Positions 1-24,973 of a DNA stretch of 64,000 nt are shown here, in pieces; the stretch's first letter is position 1, and each line of letters opens with the position of its first letter. The notes beneath the pieces are model-generated. The model saw nothing but the letters and a program-made list of their open reading frames with translations, did no database searches and was not told the origin of the DNA. The stretch spans positions 3,518,399 to 3,582,398 of the forward strand of contig SSBO01000001.1 in the NCBI GenBank assembly GCA_005281725.1, written 5' to 3'. The position numbers and the translations under genes were made by a program. Origin of the DNA: Wuchereria bancrofti (lineage: Eukaryota; Nematoda; Chromadorea; Rhabditida; Onchocercidae).

Positions 1-684
1 AGCAGTCGTGAGCGGTTTAATTACTTCTGTCCTGAAGCCATTCTGTTTTTGGTTCCGTTTACAAGTTGCACCATCTTTACTATCTTTTCTCTTTGCTAAA
101 TGTAGTTACATGCATTGAGTTTGACAGTATTCTTTACATCGTTACCAATTATGTCAGTGGAAAGTAATTTTCAGATTGCCCGTATTGGTCTATGAGACCT
201 GATACGGATAGCATCTCCATATTTATGGTTATTTTTTCTAAATATCTGGTGATCTTAAGCAATTAACTTGTGAAAGCTAAGCGGGAAGACAAACCAACAG
301 TAAGAGGACATTGCTTAACTGGACTTTGTATTTAATGATGTTTACTTGTTTACTTATGTGCAGCTGTCTTTTTTATACTGTTCCTTTATGTCACGTTTGT
401 TATTTAATTAAGCACAGCTTTCATCTTATGATAAAGAATGGTGTTAAAAATACAAGAGTTTGTTTCACAATTCAATATCTAACCTTTTCATATTTCCCTG
501 ATCATGAATTCCAGAACCTTTATTCAGTTTTTTTCCATTTGTGTTTATGCATTTTTCTTTTATTACTCGGGAATCTGTTTATTCCGCATTTCTGTGACCA
601 ATTTTTTGTAAAGCAAAAAGGACACGAAAGTAAAAACATTCAAACTGTTAATATAGTCGCTTTAAACATTGTTAAGGATGCGTG
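1..684. other. Left-edge non-coding stretch, probable upstream region of the R3H gene
   Basis: AT-rich sequence with no exon I can support. A 124-codon open frame at 311-685 is leucine- and phenylalanine-rich, has no splice context and resembles no family, so I treat it as chance. A short imperfect hairpin, CCGTAT..GGTC against GACC..ATACGG, lies near 180-207. The region probably holds the promoter or outron of the gene starting at 685. Confidence 0.4.
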
Positions 685-5618
<4,934 letters not shown>

Positions 5619-7200
5619 TTGATACTTCTGACTTTTAAAGATCATTACAGCTATCTTTTTTATCTCCATTTGGATTATAAATAAGGATTTCGTTTCTGCC
5701 TGCTAGAAGAATGCACTTCGAATTGCTGCAAATGCGGCAAGTTGACGTTTCACAGCAACAAAGAACCGAAAATGTTTCAAAATTTTTAAATTATCCGGTA
5801 TCTAAAATTTTTAATTATTAACAGTTAGTATTATAAAATATATATATGAGCAGTGAGGAATTAGTTTCAAGAGAACATTGCTAGAACTGCTAATGTACAA
5901 ATGTACAGACCAATAAATCTGTAGTTCCATTGTTATGTTACTTTCTTGTTGCCCTGTTATTGTCATCAATATTTTTTTAAATTAGTTTTTATATTCTTTT
6001 ACTTTCAATAGCCGCACGAATTAGTGTTTTTCGTTTCTATTTGAAAGCATCCTAATTTTTTGGCGTTTTTTATTGCTCCGTTATCTTTCCTGTAGTTGAG
6101 AGAACTTTATGGTCTTAATGCTGAACTTCGCAGTATTCGAATTTTGGTACCAAAAAAAAAAATTTAGTGGAATGATCATATTGCACATAAGCTGATAATA
6201 TTGGGACGTTTGTTCACAAAAAAAAGTTCTTTGTAATTTGTTTGATTCGAGGGATAACATAAGAATAAGAAGGTGCTGATATGCATGACAACTGTAATTT
6301 ATTTGAGATTGATTCAGCTTACATTTTTTTCATTTAAGTTTTGTAAGTGAACTATGTTTAATAAGTTTCTTGCTTCAAAGCAACGTTTTCCTTCCGGTTT
6401 TGGCATTGTTTTTCAACGTTCTAATTCTTCTTTGGTATAACTGAAAACTAGCTTTTTACAGTATGATGTTTAGTACTGCAAGTGATAATTTATGCTTTAA
6501 GTGTGAAGGAGGAAGTTTTGCCTACAATTTGATTGCATTAGTGGTTTATATTTTAGTGGCCTTTGAGATCTATTCGGTGCTATAGAGCGCATTGTTTGGG
6601 AACTAGCCTGTCCTGTTGATTATTGTTCTAATCTGTCGTACCGAAGTGCTGAGAAAATATTACGTCCGGTTTGTCAAAAATGCTGGTAGGATAGATTTTA
6701 TTGTAATACTGGTTTCGATTTCACTTTTTGCAAAGCGTACTTTTTCATATTTCGTTAGATTTCTAGTCTATGTTCAAAATACGGATCCTTTAAATACGGT
6801 ATATTTATGACATGGTTGCTTTGTTTTCGTTCCTTCTTAAAGATGGGTCATTTCTTTCTGCAATTGTTCAAGTTGTTCAACTTTTCGATTATGATAAACA
6901 GACGCATTTTAATTGGGACTGTTTTTTTGGATAGCTATGGTTACATGAACTACCAGTTACTTGTATATGACGTTATTTTAGAAACTACGATGTGTAGTAA
7001 CTGCCACTTCTTTTTGTAACCAGCTGTTTGAAGTTTGCGAAGCAAAGCGAAATGCATAAACCGAAGGGAAATCTTGGAACTTCTTGAAAAAGAAATTACG
7101 TTTTTAATTTCAACGCTGATGTGTGTAAAGATATAACTTTGTGAAATTCGGTATACTCCTATTCAACTGTTTCTTTAGGGTACTCAGGAAGGAATAGGGT

Positions 7201-7297
7201 TGAAAGGTTTCAAGACTTTCTTTTAATCCGTATGTTTGAAATTTGTGAGACGGAGTGCTTCTGGTAGAAATTCCATTTATTGTCTTGAAACCTTTCA
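7201..7297. repeat. Inverted repeat, 16-base arms, in front of mrpl-18
   Basis: TGAAAGGTTTCAAGAC at 7201-7216 is the exact reverse complement of 7282-7297, with a 65-base loop. The right arm contains all but the final G of the CCTTTCAG acceptor next to the mrpl-18 start codon. A transcript could therefore fold and hide that acceptor. Confidence 0.75.
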
Positions 7298-7298
7298 G
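7291..7298 (+). promoter_or_regulatory. Probable trans-splice acceptor of mrpl-18
   Basis: CCTTTCAG stands one base before the ATG at 7300, and I found no upstream exon that would splice into it. In nematodes an orphan TTTCAG directly before a start codon usually marks spliced-leader addition. This is inferred from position and sequence only. Confidence 0.5.
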
Positions 7299-7299
7299 A

Positions 7300-8270
7300 A
7301 TGACACGTTTACGATTGTTGGCAAAATTCATCAATCGGAATCCCCGAAACATTGAGCAGTTGGGCCTCCAAACTTATTCAGCAGGCTATGGATTGGATGT
7401 TGATCGACACAAGCATTCATTTATGTATCGGTGAACTTCATGTTTTTGATTATATAAATTTCCTCAAATACACTGTAAGCAGAAAATGTGTAAAATGACA
7501 AGTTTCTAACCTAATAAGCATTGGGAATGAACAACTTCCTGAATTCTAAAAGTTTCCAGCGCGAATTTCGAGCGACATCGACAGTACGTTGAAGGTCACA
7601 TCGAACACTATAAAGAGGGCACTGTGTTAACAGCATCTTCACGTGAAAAACAAATATCAGCGCAGCTTTGCAGGTCCATTAATTCATGAGTATGAAGTAA
7701 CTCACCAAAAACTGACTTTCTCTGAAGGTTTTTGTTCTCAACAATTCTAGCCAAATCGCCTGGAGCCTGAACATGATAGTGCGGCGTATCTCACAATGTA
7801 ACCCGAACTATTTAACTTTCATTGGCCAATGCTTCCATTTTAATTTGTTTTAATAATTGGTCTTTTGGAAAATTTATATATGGTTTAGAATTATTTCAGT
7901 CCTTCTGATATTTCTGCCTGTGCAAACGTCGGCCGCGTACTCGGCTTACGGTGTGCCATGGCTGGAATACATTTCTTACAAGGTACTGATATGAAACATA
8001 TCGAAAGGAGTGCACATGTAAGTTGCTCTGTGAAAGATCGCATAAGTTCTTTTTTATTTTTATAATATAGTGCATTGCACAATGATAAAATATTTCGCAC
8101 CATTCTTTCATTATCAAGGTTTACAGGCATCTGCATTTTTTGATGCTTTAATAGAAAGTGGAATTAAATTCGGAGAACCTGAGCCCATCCCTCACACTTT
8201 CGAAGTTGATCCTGAATTAACTTATGACGGTTATGAAATACAACATACTCGTGAAGATAACATTGACTAA
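7300..8270 (+). CDS. mrpl-18: Mitochondrial ribosomal protein L18 (uL18m)
   Basis: Component of the large subunit of the mitochondrial ribosome; L18-family proteins bind 5S rRNA or occupy the equivalent central-protuberance site. Four exons (7300-7430, 7560-7673, 7900-8017, 8127-8270) join in phase to 168 residues, close to the usual ~180. The family pattern is visible: NRNPRNIEQLGL near the N terminus; HRQYVEGHIEHY..GTVLTASSREKQI, matching the VEAWV..G.VLEASTSEWAIKKHL core; then ACANVGRVLGLRCAMAGI, matching the conserved C.NIGRVLA.RCLEAGI; and a C-terminal FFDALIESGI..GEPEPI. The N terminus is basic (MTRLRLLAKFINRNPRN), suiting mitochondrial import. The gene converges on dss-1, 224 bases away. 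Confidence 0.9.
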
Positions 8271-8494
8271 AACGTGGAGAGAAAGAAGTAAGTTCATTTT
8301 AAATCGACTTCAGTCATAAGACTATACTCAGTATGTTGCGGCCAATGAAGTTTCTTAATTGCATTTTTAGTAGAAATTATTTATCCTGCGCATCTAATTT
8401 TGTGGCTCTTTAGCTTAGAAAAAGATTTATGCTTTAAGATTCATGTAATCAAATTCGAAGATTAATGAGACATCGATCTTACAGCATCAGTCAA
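8271..8494. other. Convergent intergenic region between mrpl-18 and dss-1
   Basis: AT-rich; it holds the two facing 3' UTRs. No other feature is seen. Confidence 0.5.
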
Positions 8495-9136
8495 TCATGT
8501 TGCAGTGCCGTGACCGTATTTAGCAAGTTCATCTCTGAAACAAAACAAATGAAGAATCCCAAATGACAGTGAACAATTCTCTACATCATACTTATACCTA
8601 CAGTGCCTTCATAAACTGATGAAATATTGAAAAAATGAGAGTGTTACAAAAAGTAAACCTCAGCTGTTTGGCGAAATCATTCTCATTCGCTTCATCATCC
8701 CAATTGTCTTCCCATACATTTAATTCCTATAACTAGTTATGGTTTTCAGGGAAATCATTTGAATTTCACCCAAAGCCAGAAATATTATAAGAAATGCGGT
8801 AGAAATTTCCAAAAATTTTTTCTAATACATAGAATTTCTACACTAGAATTCTATATCATAATCAACCGATAAACATGTATCCGTACTTCATAATTCGTAA
8901 TTGTAGAGAAAAACATTTCCTCCGGGATGTTGACGGACAACCGTCAAACATGAAATATCAGATTATTAGGCAGACATCTAAAACATGCAACTAGCCTGAA
9001 CCTCTTCATCTTCAGCGCCCTCCTTAGCTTGCCAATCTTGTTGGGGAAATTCTTCAAACTCGTCATCCTCTTCAACATGTGTTTCCATTTTCTGTTGACT
9101 ACCTTCCGGCTTACTTTTGTTTTTGCCTTCTGTCAT
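8495..9136 (-). CDS. dss-1: DSS1/SEM1, proteasome lid and BRCA2-associated acidic protein
   Basis: Small, intrinsically disordered acidic protein. In other eukaryotes it is a subunit of the 26S proteasome lid and also binds BRCA2 and the TREX-2 mRNA-export complex. Three exons on the minus strand (9136-9002, 8726-8659, 8534-8495) join in phase to 80 residues, the normal family size. Both hallmark acidic segments are present: EEDDEFEEFPQQDW and, after the first intron, VWEDNWDDEANENDF. The conserved C-terminal helix follows as KQLRDELAKYGHG. It lies 581 bases downstream of mrpl-45 on the same strand, so co-transcription is possible but I see no clear operon signal. The overlapping plus-strand open frame at 9029-9316 is a shadow. 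Confidence 0.93.
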
Positions 9137-9717
9137 TATGAAATCCTTCGCAGTTGTAATTTCACAGTTCAGTCCCGGATCTATAAAACAATTTCAAAGA
9201 TGAAACTTCGAGTGAATCATGTCTCACAATTGGGAAAAATATGTGTTGAATATCTAAACTTGAATCTCTACATAGAGACCTCTTTTACAAACACTCCATT
9301 TACAAAATTTTATTAGCAAAGCCTGCCACCGGTTGCTGAAGAATAAATGAGGTACTAGATCACTTTAGTGCTGGAAATGTGCACTCCGTGCAGTCTCTTT
9401 TTCATGTCCCGTGGCAGAAAACTCATCTACTGTATAAAACAAAAAAAAACAAAAAAGTGAAAAAGTGAAATACACAACAAAAATAAGCTTAAAAATAAGT
9501 GAATGAAGTCCGCGAAAGTGAGTATTACATTGAATTTCACAAGGACTAAACTTTTTCACAAAGTAAATTAAAAATTTTATTCCATTCATTAAAGAAACAT
9601 ATTAATAATCTTTTTTTATACAACAAATTTGAGAATAAAAACAAAAACAAATATAAGCAGAAGTCCTTTCCAGATACTTCACTCTAGAGATATTAAGACA
9701 ATCAGATATGAAGCCTA
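9137..9717. other. Spacer between mrpl-45 and dss-1
   Basis: A-rich on the plus strand, including runs of A near 9433-9480 and 9611-9650. It probably holds the mrpl-45 3' UTR and upstream sequence of dss-1. No exon is seen; open frames at 9365-9589 look random. Confidence 0.45.
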
Positions 9718-12039
9718 TCACTTCTCTTCAGTTATCGACAGTTCTCGACTACCACCTAATTTGAGCGGTCGTCTGGTCTGGATTCTTAAATGCTCCTGAG
9801 ATATCTTAGTTTGTCTGCAAATAATATCTACCGTTTTTTTTCATGCAAAAAAATATTTCAACTATCCACTTATAACAATGACCCAATTGCCTACAAATAC
9901 GAAAGCTGACCTAGGCACATCCCGTTTGGGCTTGATCCATTCTGGATAAACTTTATCATGTAGCCTCCAAGCACCATCAAAGCTAGCAATGTGATTCTCG
10001 AATACTACATATTCCAATACTGGTTTCACTTCATGTTCTGTTCCGAGTATCAATCTACCAAAACGGTCGTAAAGCGCAATTTTCTGCAACATCAATTCTA
10101 TTCAACAGTTCCCAACTGCTTTGCACATGACAATATAAACTAACATATAAGTAAGTAGCAATAAACAAATATAATACCTGCACTGTATACATCCGAACGA
10201 TGATCTGAGCGATATCATTTCCAGATTGGTGTGGGAAATCAGCACAACGAACAGATACAACGCGTGATGGTTCGATATGTTTCATTAATTCCCACACTAC
10301 TGAACCATTTTCCACGTCTGGCCACATTTTCTGGAACAAAAGTGCACCAGTCTGCATGATTGTACACATCTCTTTGCTAAGATCTTTTACGTGAAAATGG
10401 ACCACTAATATACTGATGAAAAGGAAGTTGAAATATTAAGAGGACAGAGTACAAAAAAAGCGAGCAAACATAAACATGATCAGAATTGTAAATTGTACGG
10501 TTAGACACTGGAAATGGACGAAAACAAAGCCAGTCAACGAAAATGGGAAAGCAGTAGTTGTCTGAATACGTAAGAAGAGGAGTCGAGAACAAAACATATG
10601 GTACTGATAAAATGTGCAACACAGAAGCATAAGTAATGATAAATGACGTGAAAGGCAAATAGAAAAAAATCAGAAAATCCAATACTTCGTCAAAAGTACA
10701 AAATCGCTCACCCCAAACGCGGTTTCTGTTATATATTTTTGTAATGCAGTCTTATCACGAGTCATCAAAGCTCTGTGCGCCTCAATATAGATTTCGTCAG
10801 CAGTAGCCGGAAAAGTCTAAAAAACAAATTTCAAAACCAAAGAAGCATTTGCTCAATTTTAAACACACTGTTCATTGAGGTTAGAAGTGCTACAAATAAA
10901 TCATTACGATTCAGGCTTGTTATCCATCTGAATTCGACTTACCTTAATACTGAAGTTTTCAAATCCTTTTCTTTTACGTATCCTTTTTATGCCGTGTTTG
11001 TGATTAAAATATCTGAAATTAGAAAAACTGATATCGAGTTAGTTAAAAAGCATTTGAGGCTGATAAGCAGTAAAACAATGTTAAAATTTATCAATCTCTC
11101 TTACTGGTGGCTAGTAATAAGCTAAAAAATAACAAACTTATGTTGGTATGCCGTGAATCGCCCTTCTTCTGCTCTCAGCAGAGCATATTCCAAAGATTCT
11201 TTCTTTTCGTGGAATTCTGGAGGTAGTAGAAAGGGAAAGCCTAACAGTTTCAACGGATTTTTACGAAAAATAGTGTAGGGATCATTAGGTGAAGATTCTT
11301 CTCTCGGAACAAAAGGATCCATTACTTGATCTGAAATGATAGATTTCAAGTTTCGGGAAGATTCTGGAGGAACATCAGGGCTTGAAAAGAAGCTTCAACT
11401 TTTTATGATCAGTTTCGTCTTAATCACATAAAGACGAAGTACAGTAGCATTCCCCTATAAAAAATCCTTGAAAAAACTAACAACAAGAGTTGAAAGTCAC
11501 TTGGAATTCTTTCCATGTCTGGGGTGTAACATCTCTATATGGATTGATTCCTTTCCTCAACAAAATGAGTCGCAAATCCAGTGGGCTCATCTTCTGTCTC
11601 TTTGTTTGCATATTGTCATCGGGCAATTCGATGTTGAAATTCTTCTTAGCGCGAAGCTACAATCTATCATAATGGAGCGATGGTATGATGGTACTATTAG
11701 GGATGCCACTGATATCTTGTTCCAATTCGTTAATTTCTAATCGACTATGTTTCCCTGTTGAAAATGATATACCAAAATTTGTCTTCTTCCTATCTCCTCC
11801 GCTGTACTTATTGTTGATTCCTATTCAAAAAGAACTACCCGAGAAAATTTCCGTTCATTGATGTGTGTATTTCGGTTAGCTTTATGCTTGTTTGAGCGTT
11901 GAATGCCGAGAAAAAGTCGCAGATTGTGGCGTTCTTTGTGATGGTGAACATAACACGAATGGACCAACACCGGACTGGTTGGAACGATGAAAACAGAACA
12001 AATTACTCGTTGCAGGCAACTATATGTCTTTTGTAGCAT
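9718..12039 (-). CDS. mrpl-45: Mitochondrial ribosomal protein L45 (mL45)
   Basis: Large-subunit mitoribosomal protein of the Tim44-like fold that helps anchor the ribosome at the inner membrane near the exit tunnel. Eight minus-strand exons join in phase: 12039-11839, 11656-11482, 11330-11138, 11012-10943, 10816-10712, 10330-10178, 10083-9911, 9814-9718, giving 388 residues (human ~306). Recognisable blocks in order: KFSRLRAKKNFNIELPDD; the TWKEF..MDPFVPREE segment; FENFSIKTFPATADEIYIEAHRAL as two adjoining exons; EPSRVVSVRCADFPHQSGN; and ALYDRFGRLILGTE..VLEYVVFE..WRLHDKVYPEW, the typical Tim44-like core. The basic N terminus (MLQKTYSCLQRV...) suits mitochondrial import. The gene is divergent from the glutamate receptor. 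Confidence 0.92.
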
Positions 12040-14280
12040 TACCTGTAATGAAAGCTAGGAAGACTTGTTTAGCTTGAATGAAAATTGAATACGATCAAGA
12101 AATGCCTTGATTCTGTGAGAGATATTGGTATATTGCCGGTTTTGCTGACTTTCCATCCACTCTTATCTCCTGCCTCATTGAAGGCATCACGACTATTCCT
12201 AATTACTGAATTACATAATAAGGCTTACTATGAAATAGTACTCCACACTCCACCAGTTCGACCTAGATGTCAGCAAACAACAAATCGGAATGGTGATGCA
12301 AGTCAGAAAATCTGGAAAATTGTGAACTTATCGCTTTACTGCATTTTGAAAAGAATCTTTAGAATTCAATGGCACGAACATAAATTGCAGCATGAAAAGC
12401 GATGAATGAACGATAAGTAATTCGCTATTTCAATCAGACTTAAGAAAATCAAACTTAGTGAGACCGGCATTTCTACCGCGCTGAGTTTTGTCAACTTGGT
12501 TCACCTATAAAATGCAGGCAATGTAGCTGCACTGATGCCGCAGGCTTCTCAGAGGAACTTCCTACGAATGACAAGCCCTGATGACACTCTGAGTAGTAGT
12601 GGTCTCTTCGTGCCTAGAAGGCGGCAGATCAGGTCTGCGAGCGGCCGACTGTGCTGTGAGTGCCAGGTGTGAACCCAAGAGGTGAACGGGCCAGTCCCAT
12701 TGGCCACCGTGGGTTCTCTGGTCGGTTAGCACTATGTTTATTCCCGACCCCTCTAGTCCAACTAAGTATTTTCGGTAAATAAGTGAGATATTTATATGAA
12801 AATGATATTCAGGAAATGCTTATGACGTGACAATTAAACATTATGCTCATGTCGAATTTGTTTAGCAAGAGTGAAAAATTCCGCTGTGCTACGAGATTTC
12901 AAACTGTCTGAAGGAATAGAAAGCAAGTTTTGGTGAATGCTCTGCAACTTATAAAGAAATTAAAAGTGTAACCGTTGGAGAAACAGTATGAATAAATGCG
13001 AAAGATGGAAATGATTTGGTGAAACTTGTAGAAAAGGATGGTTGAGAGAGTCAAGGAGGGGCAACTGACTTGAGCAAATTAATAATGTCCAGGTAGTAAT
13101 GCCTTCCAAATACCCTTAGGAAGGAATGGAAGACATATACTCCTAACCGGTGCAAATATTCATGGATCGATATAGAAATAGGACTGTTAGTATCCGTGAT
13201 CACCACTAAAGATCTCAGGTTGAAAAAGATTTTTTCTTTTTGTTGGGAGGGAAACAAATTAAAAAATTGATATATAATTGTGTTGACTATGCCGCCCTTA
13301 TTTCCTAAATCTTAGTTGGAGCACGTAGAGAATAAGGTTTCAAGAATTGAATGCATATCTTCTGACATGGTAAATTTATATGTTAGCTGATTCAGCCGTG
13401 AGGGACTGGATTACGGAATGAAGTTTGGAATGAAGTCTAATGCGAAAGTTTATTCATTGGATTCTTCCCTTGGGAATTGATAAATTAGAAAGCTTCCTTT
13501 ACAAATGTATGGATAAGGCTGTGTATTATCTAACAATGGAGCCAACAAGGCTAATCTTCGTGAAACTTCAACTAAGTGGTGACTTCAGCATGTTATTAAA
13601 TATATATCGAAAGTTCGCTAATCGCTTTGTACACTCTTTTCGCGACTGAAGAGTGCTGCTACTCTAGATAACTGCAAACGTGAACAAAACCGGCAAACAT
13701 TATGAAATGAATAAACGGTGTTATTGCTGGGAAACATGAAATATCGGGTCGTATGTAGTGGTGGGGGCGTCTTGGGTCTCCTGTCATCTTACTTGGTTGG
13801 AAAAGGCCCTGAAGCAAATTGGATTTGCATTTTTAATGACAACATCTCTTATATGAAGGGACATTGAGGCAGCAAAGGAGGCAAGGGGCACACATAAACA
13901 TGAACAATACATCTCTCGCTTCATTCGGTCTTCTCACAAACTACAACACTTCAGAAATTTCCAATTTTCCGCCCATTTGTACGAGAAAGAATGAAGGATT
14001 ACTAACTGGATGCGGAATAATTCAGTGTCAACAAATTATCATTTTGCAACGGAAGCTTCATCTTCGTACTGCACTTTTCTAAACGCAGTAAATTTTGCTG
14101 AGCATAGTGGATATCGAAAGACTTAATTTGGCTTCTTTCTGCTCTTTAAGAGTTTAATTTTATGGTGAAGTGAGCTGGAAGAATCATTTCACGGTGAAGT
14201 GAGCTTGCTTCTTTTTCTTCAACTGCTTTCCTCCCATTTGTAATTTGCTCTGGTTTTTGAAATTACATCTCAAAATTTCA
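12040..14280. other. Intergenic region between divergent mrpl-45 and the glutamate receptor
   Basis: About 2.2 kb with no exon I can support. It should hold both promoters. Open frames at 12085-12405, 13051-13257, 13440-13649 and 13864-14082 show no family resemblance and no splice partners. A GC-rich block at 12530-12770 stands out and is listed separately. Confidence 0.45.
12530..12770. repeat. GC-rich anomalous block, possible dispersed-repeat remnant
   Basis: Composition shifts abruptly from AT-rich to GC-rich (for example GAGCGGCCGACTGTG near 12640 and AACGGGCCAGTCCCATTGG near 12683), then returns to AT-rich. One minus-strand frame stays open for about 68 codons across the block, with no start codon or known motif. 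It does not look like a tRNA, 5S rRNA or spliced-leader gene. A copy of a dispersed element or a CpG-rich regulatory block would fit; the sequence alone does not decide. Confidence 0.35.
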
Positions 14281-23557
<9,277 letters not shown>

Positions 23558-24973
23558 AGATGTGCTAGTCATATGAAGATGTTTAATTTTTAAAATTAAT
23601 TTTTTTACAACTTTGCGATATTTTTTGGTTGAATAGGGAACTGCTATGAATAATTGAATTGCTTTGAATTTGTTGAAGGTTTTCATAGTTTTATATTTCA
23701 GAGGTGAAAGTTTAAAACTTTGAAGCAAGCTTTAGAAAATAACGAAGTGCTGAAAAGAAAAGGGATCCCAATATTTTCTGTACTGCGGTGTACGCCACTG
23801 TGATATTCCTGAAGCTCTTAACCGTGTGTGTATGTGTGCGTCTATGTGTATGTGTGTGCGTGTGTATGTGTGATATACATTACAAAGTATTCAATAAATA
23901 GGAGATAGAGTCTAAGTAGATATAACGCTTTTCAACTGTTGGGACAAGAGGCTAATGGCAACTGTTCTGTAGCAAGCTAGGAGGAGGAGAAGGACAAACT
24001 TTTTGTTTTGAACTTCATCATTGTGTTGCGATGCTTGTCAGTTTGATTTACATTATTTTCAGTTACTTGTCCAATCGATGTCCTACCCATCTACCGGAAA
24101 ATTATTAAAATACACAAAAAAGGAGTGACTGATTAATATATAACAGACAGACACAATTCATTGTGCATTTCATGGTTATATGCATTAGAAGGATGGTGAA
24201 TTCTTACATTTGTAGATTTTTAAAATCGTTGAATGCAAACCAGGCTTTATTTTTGTTTTTCATTAGAAAATTCATTTTAAGACTTAATTACAGCGATATT
24301 TTGAAAGCTTGCTTGTTTCACTACTGTACGAAGTTAACTTTATTCCATCTCTCTTTTGCTTTGCGAATACTCTTCCACTTTTTTTTGCGAAGTTACGTAG
24401 GCAAAGGTAATGAACGTAATGTTAGTTTGGCGTGTAATTCAAACAAACTGTGATAAAAACGAGAAGCTATCCACAAAGTTCCCAGTAACTCGTCATGAAA
24501 AGAAGGAAACAGTGAAAATGCATGAAATTCTTGTTCGTTAACTAAATCCTATTGAAAGTAATTATCTGTCCTGTCATGCGTTATATGTTTGTCGAACTAG
24601 CAAAAAAATTGAGCGTCGAAAAAATTTTCAATTATTGCATTTCAAATATTATGTATTTATAATATTAAACAAAAAAAGTGAACGAATTGAAACAGTATAT
24701 ATTCAGTGCAAATTTATCAATTCGATTAATTTAATATCCCTGTAGTAATGACACAAATTTAATTCAAAATCAAAAAATCTATTTACCATAGTATTTTCTT
24801 ATACTCACTCGTGAGAATTTGGCATATTTTTGTTGAATTCAAATTTGTTAATTCTATTAATTTGTCATATTCTTATTGAATTCAAAATTATTAATTCTAC
24901 TCACGTTGCTTTGAATTATTTCTAGACAATCTGTGACCGCTGAAGATTTTGTCTTATAGAGATAGAGAGAAAT
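23558..24973. other. 3' UTR of the glutamate receptor and intergenic region
   Basis: Holds an imperfect TG-rich microsatellite at about 23824-23874 and an AATAAA at 23893-23898, a likely polyadenylation signal. Short A/T-rich imperfect repeats (GAATTCAAA..TTAATTCTA) lie near 24830-24900. An open frame at 24163-24453 is rich in Phe, Leu and Lys without family resemblance, so I do not call it. Confidence 0.5.
23824..23874. repeat. TG-rich microsatellite
   Basis: Interrupted (TG)n tract with scattered TATG, CG and CT interruptions, in the probable 3' UTR of the receptor gene. Confidence 0.8.

Larger units (their letters stand above)
5619..7299. other. 3' UTR of the R3H gene and intergenic region before mrpl-18
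   Basis: T-rich sequence with no credible exon. An AATAAA at 5912-5917 is a likely polyadenylation signal for the R3H gene. Open frames at 6616-7019 look like chance translations of T-rich sequence. The right end holds an inverted repeat (7201-7216 with 7282-7297), described separately. Confidence 0.5.

Noticed and set aside
12085..12405. 106-codon open frame downstream of nothing recognisable
   Set aside because: No motif, no splice partner, and composition matches its non-coding surroundings.
12530..12770. GC-rich block as a tRNA, 5S rRNA or spliced-leader gene
   Set aside because: No tRNA A/B boxes, no 5S internal control region, and no GGTTTAATTACCC leader sequence.
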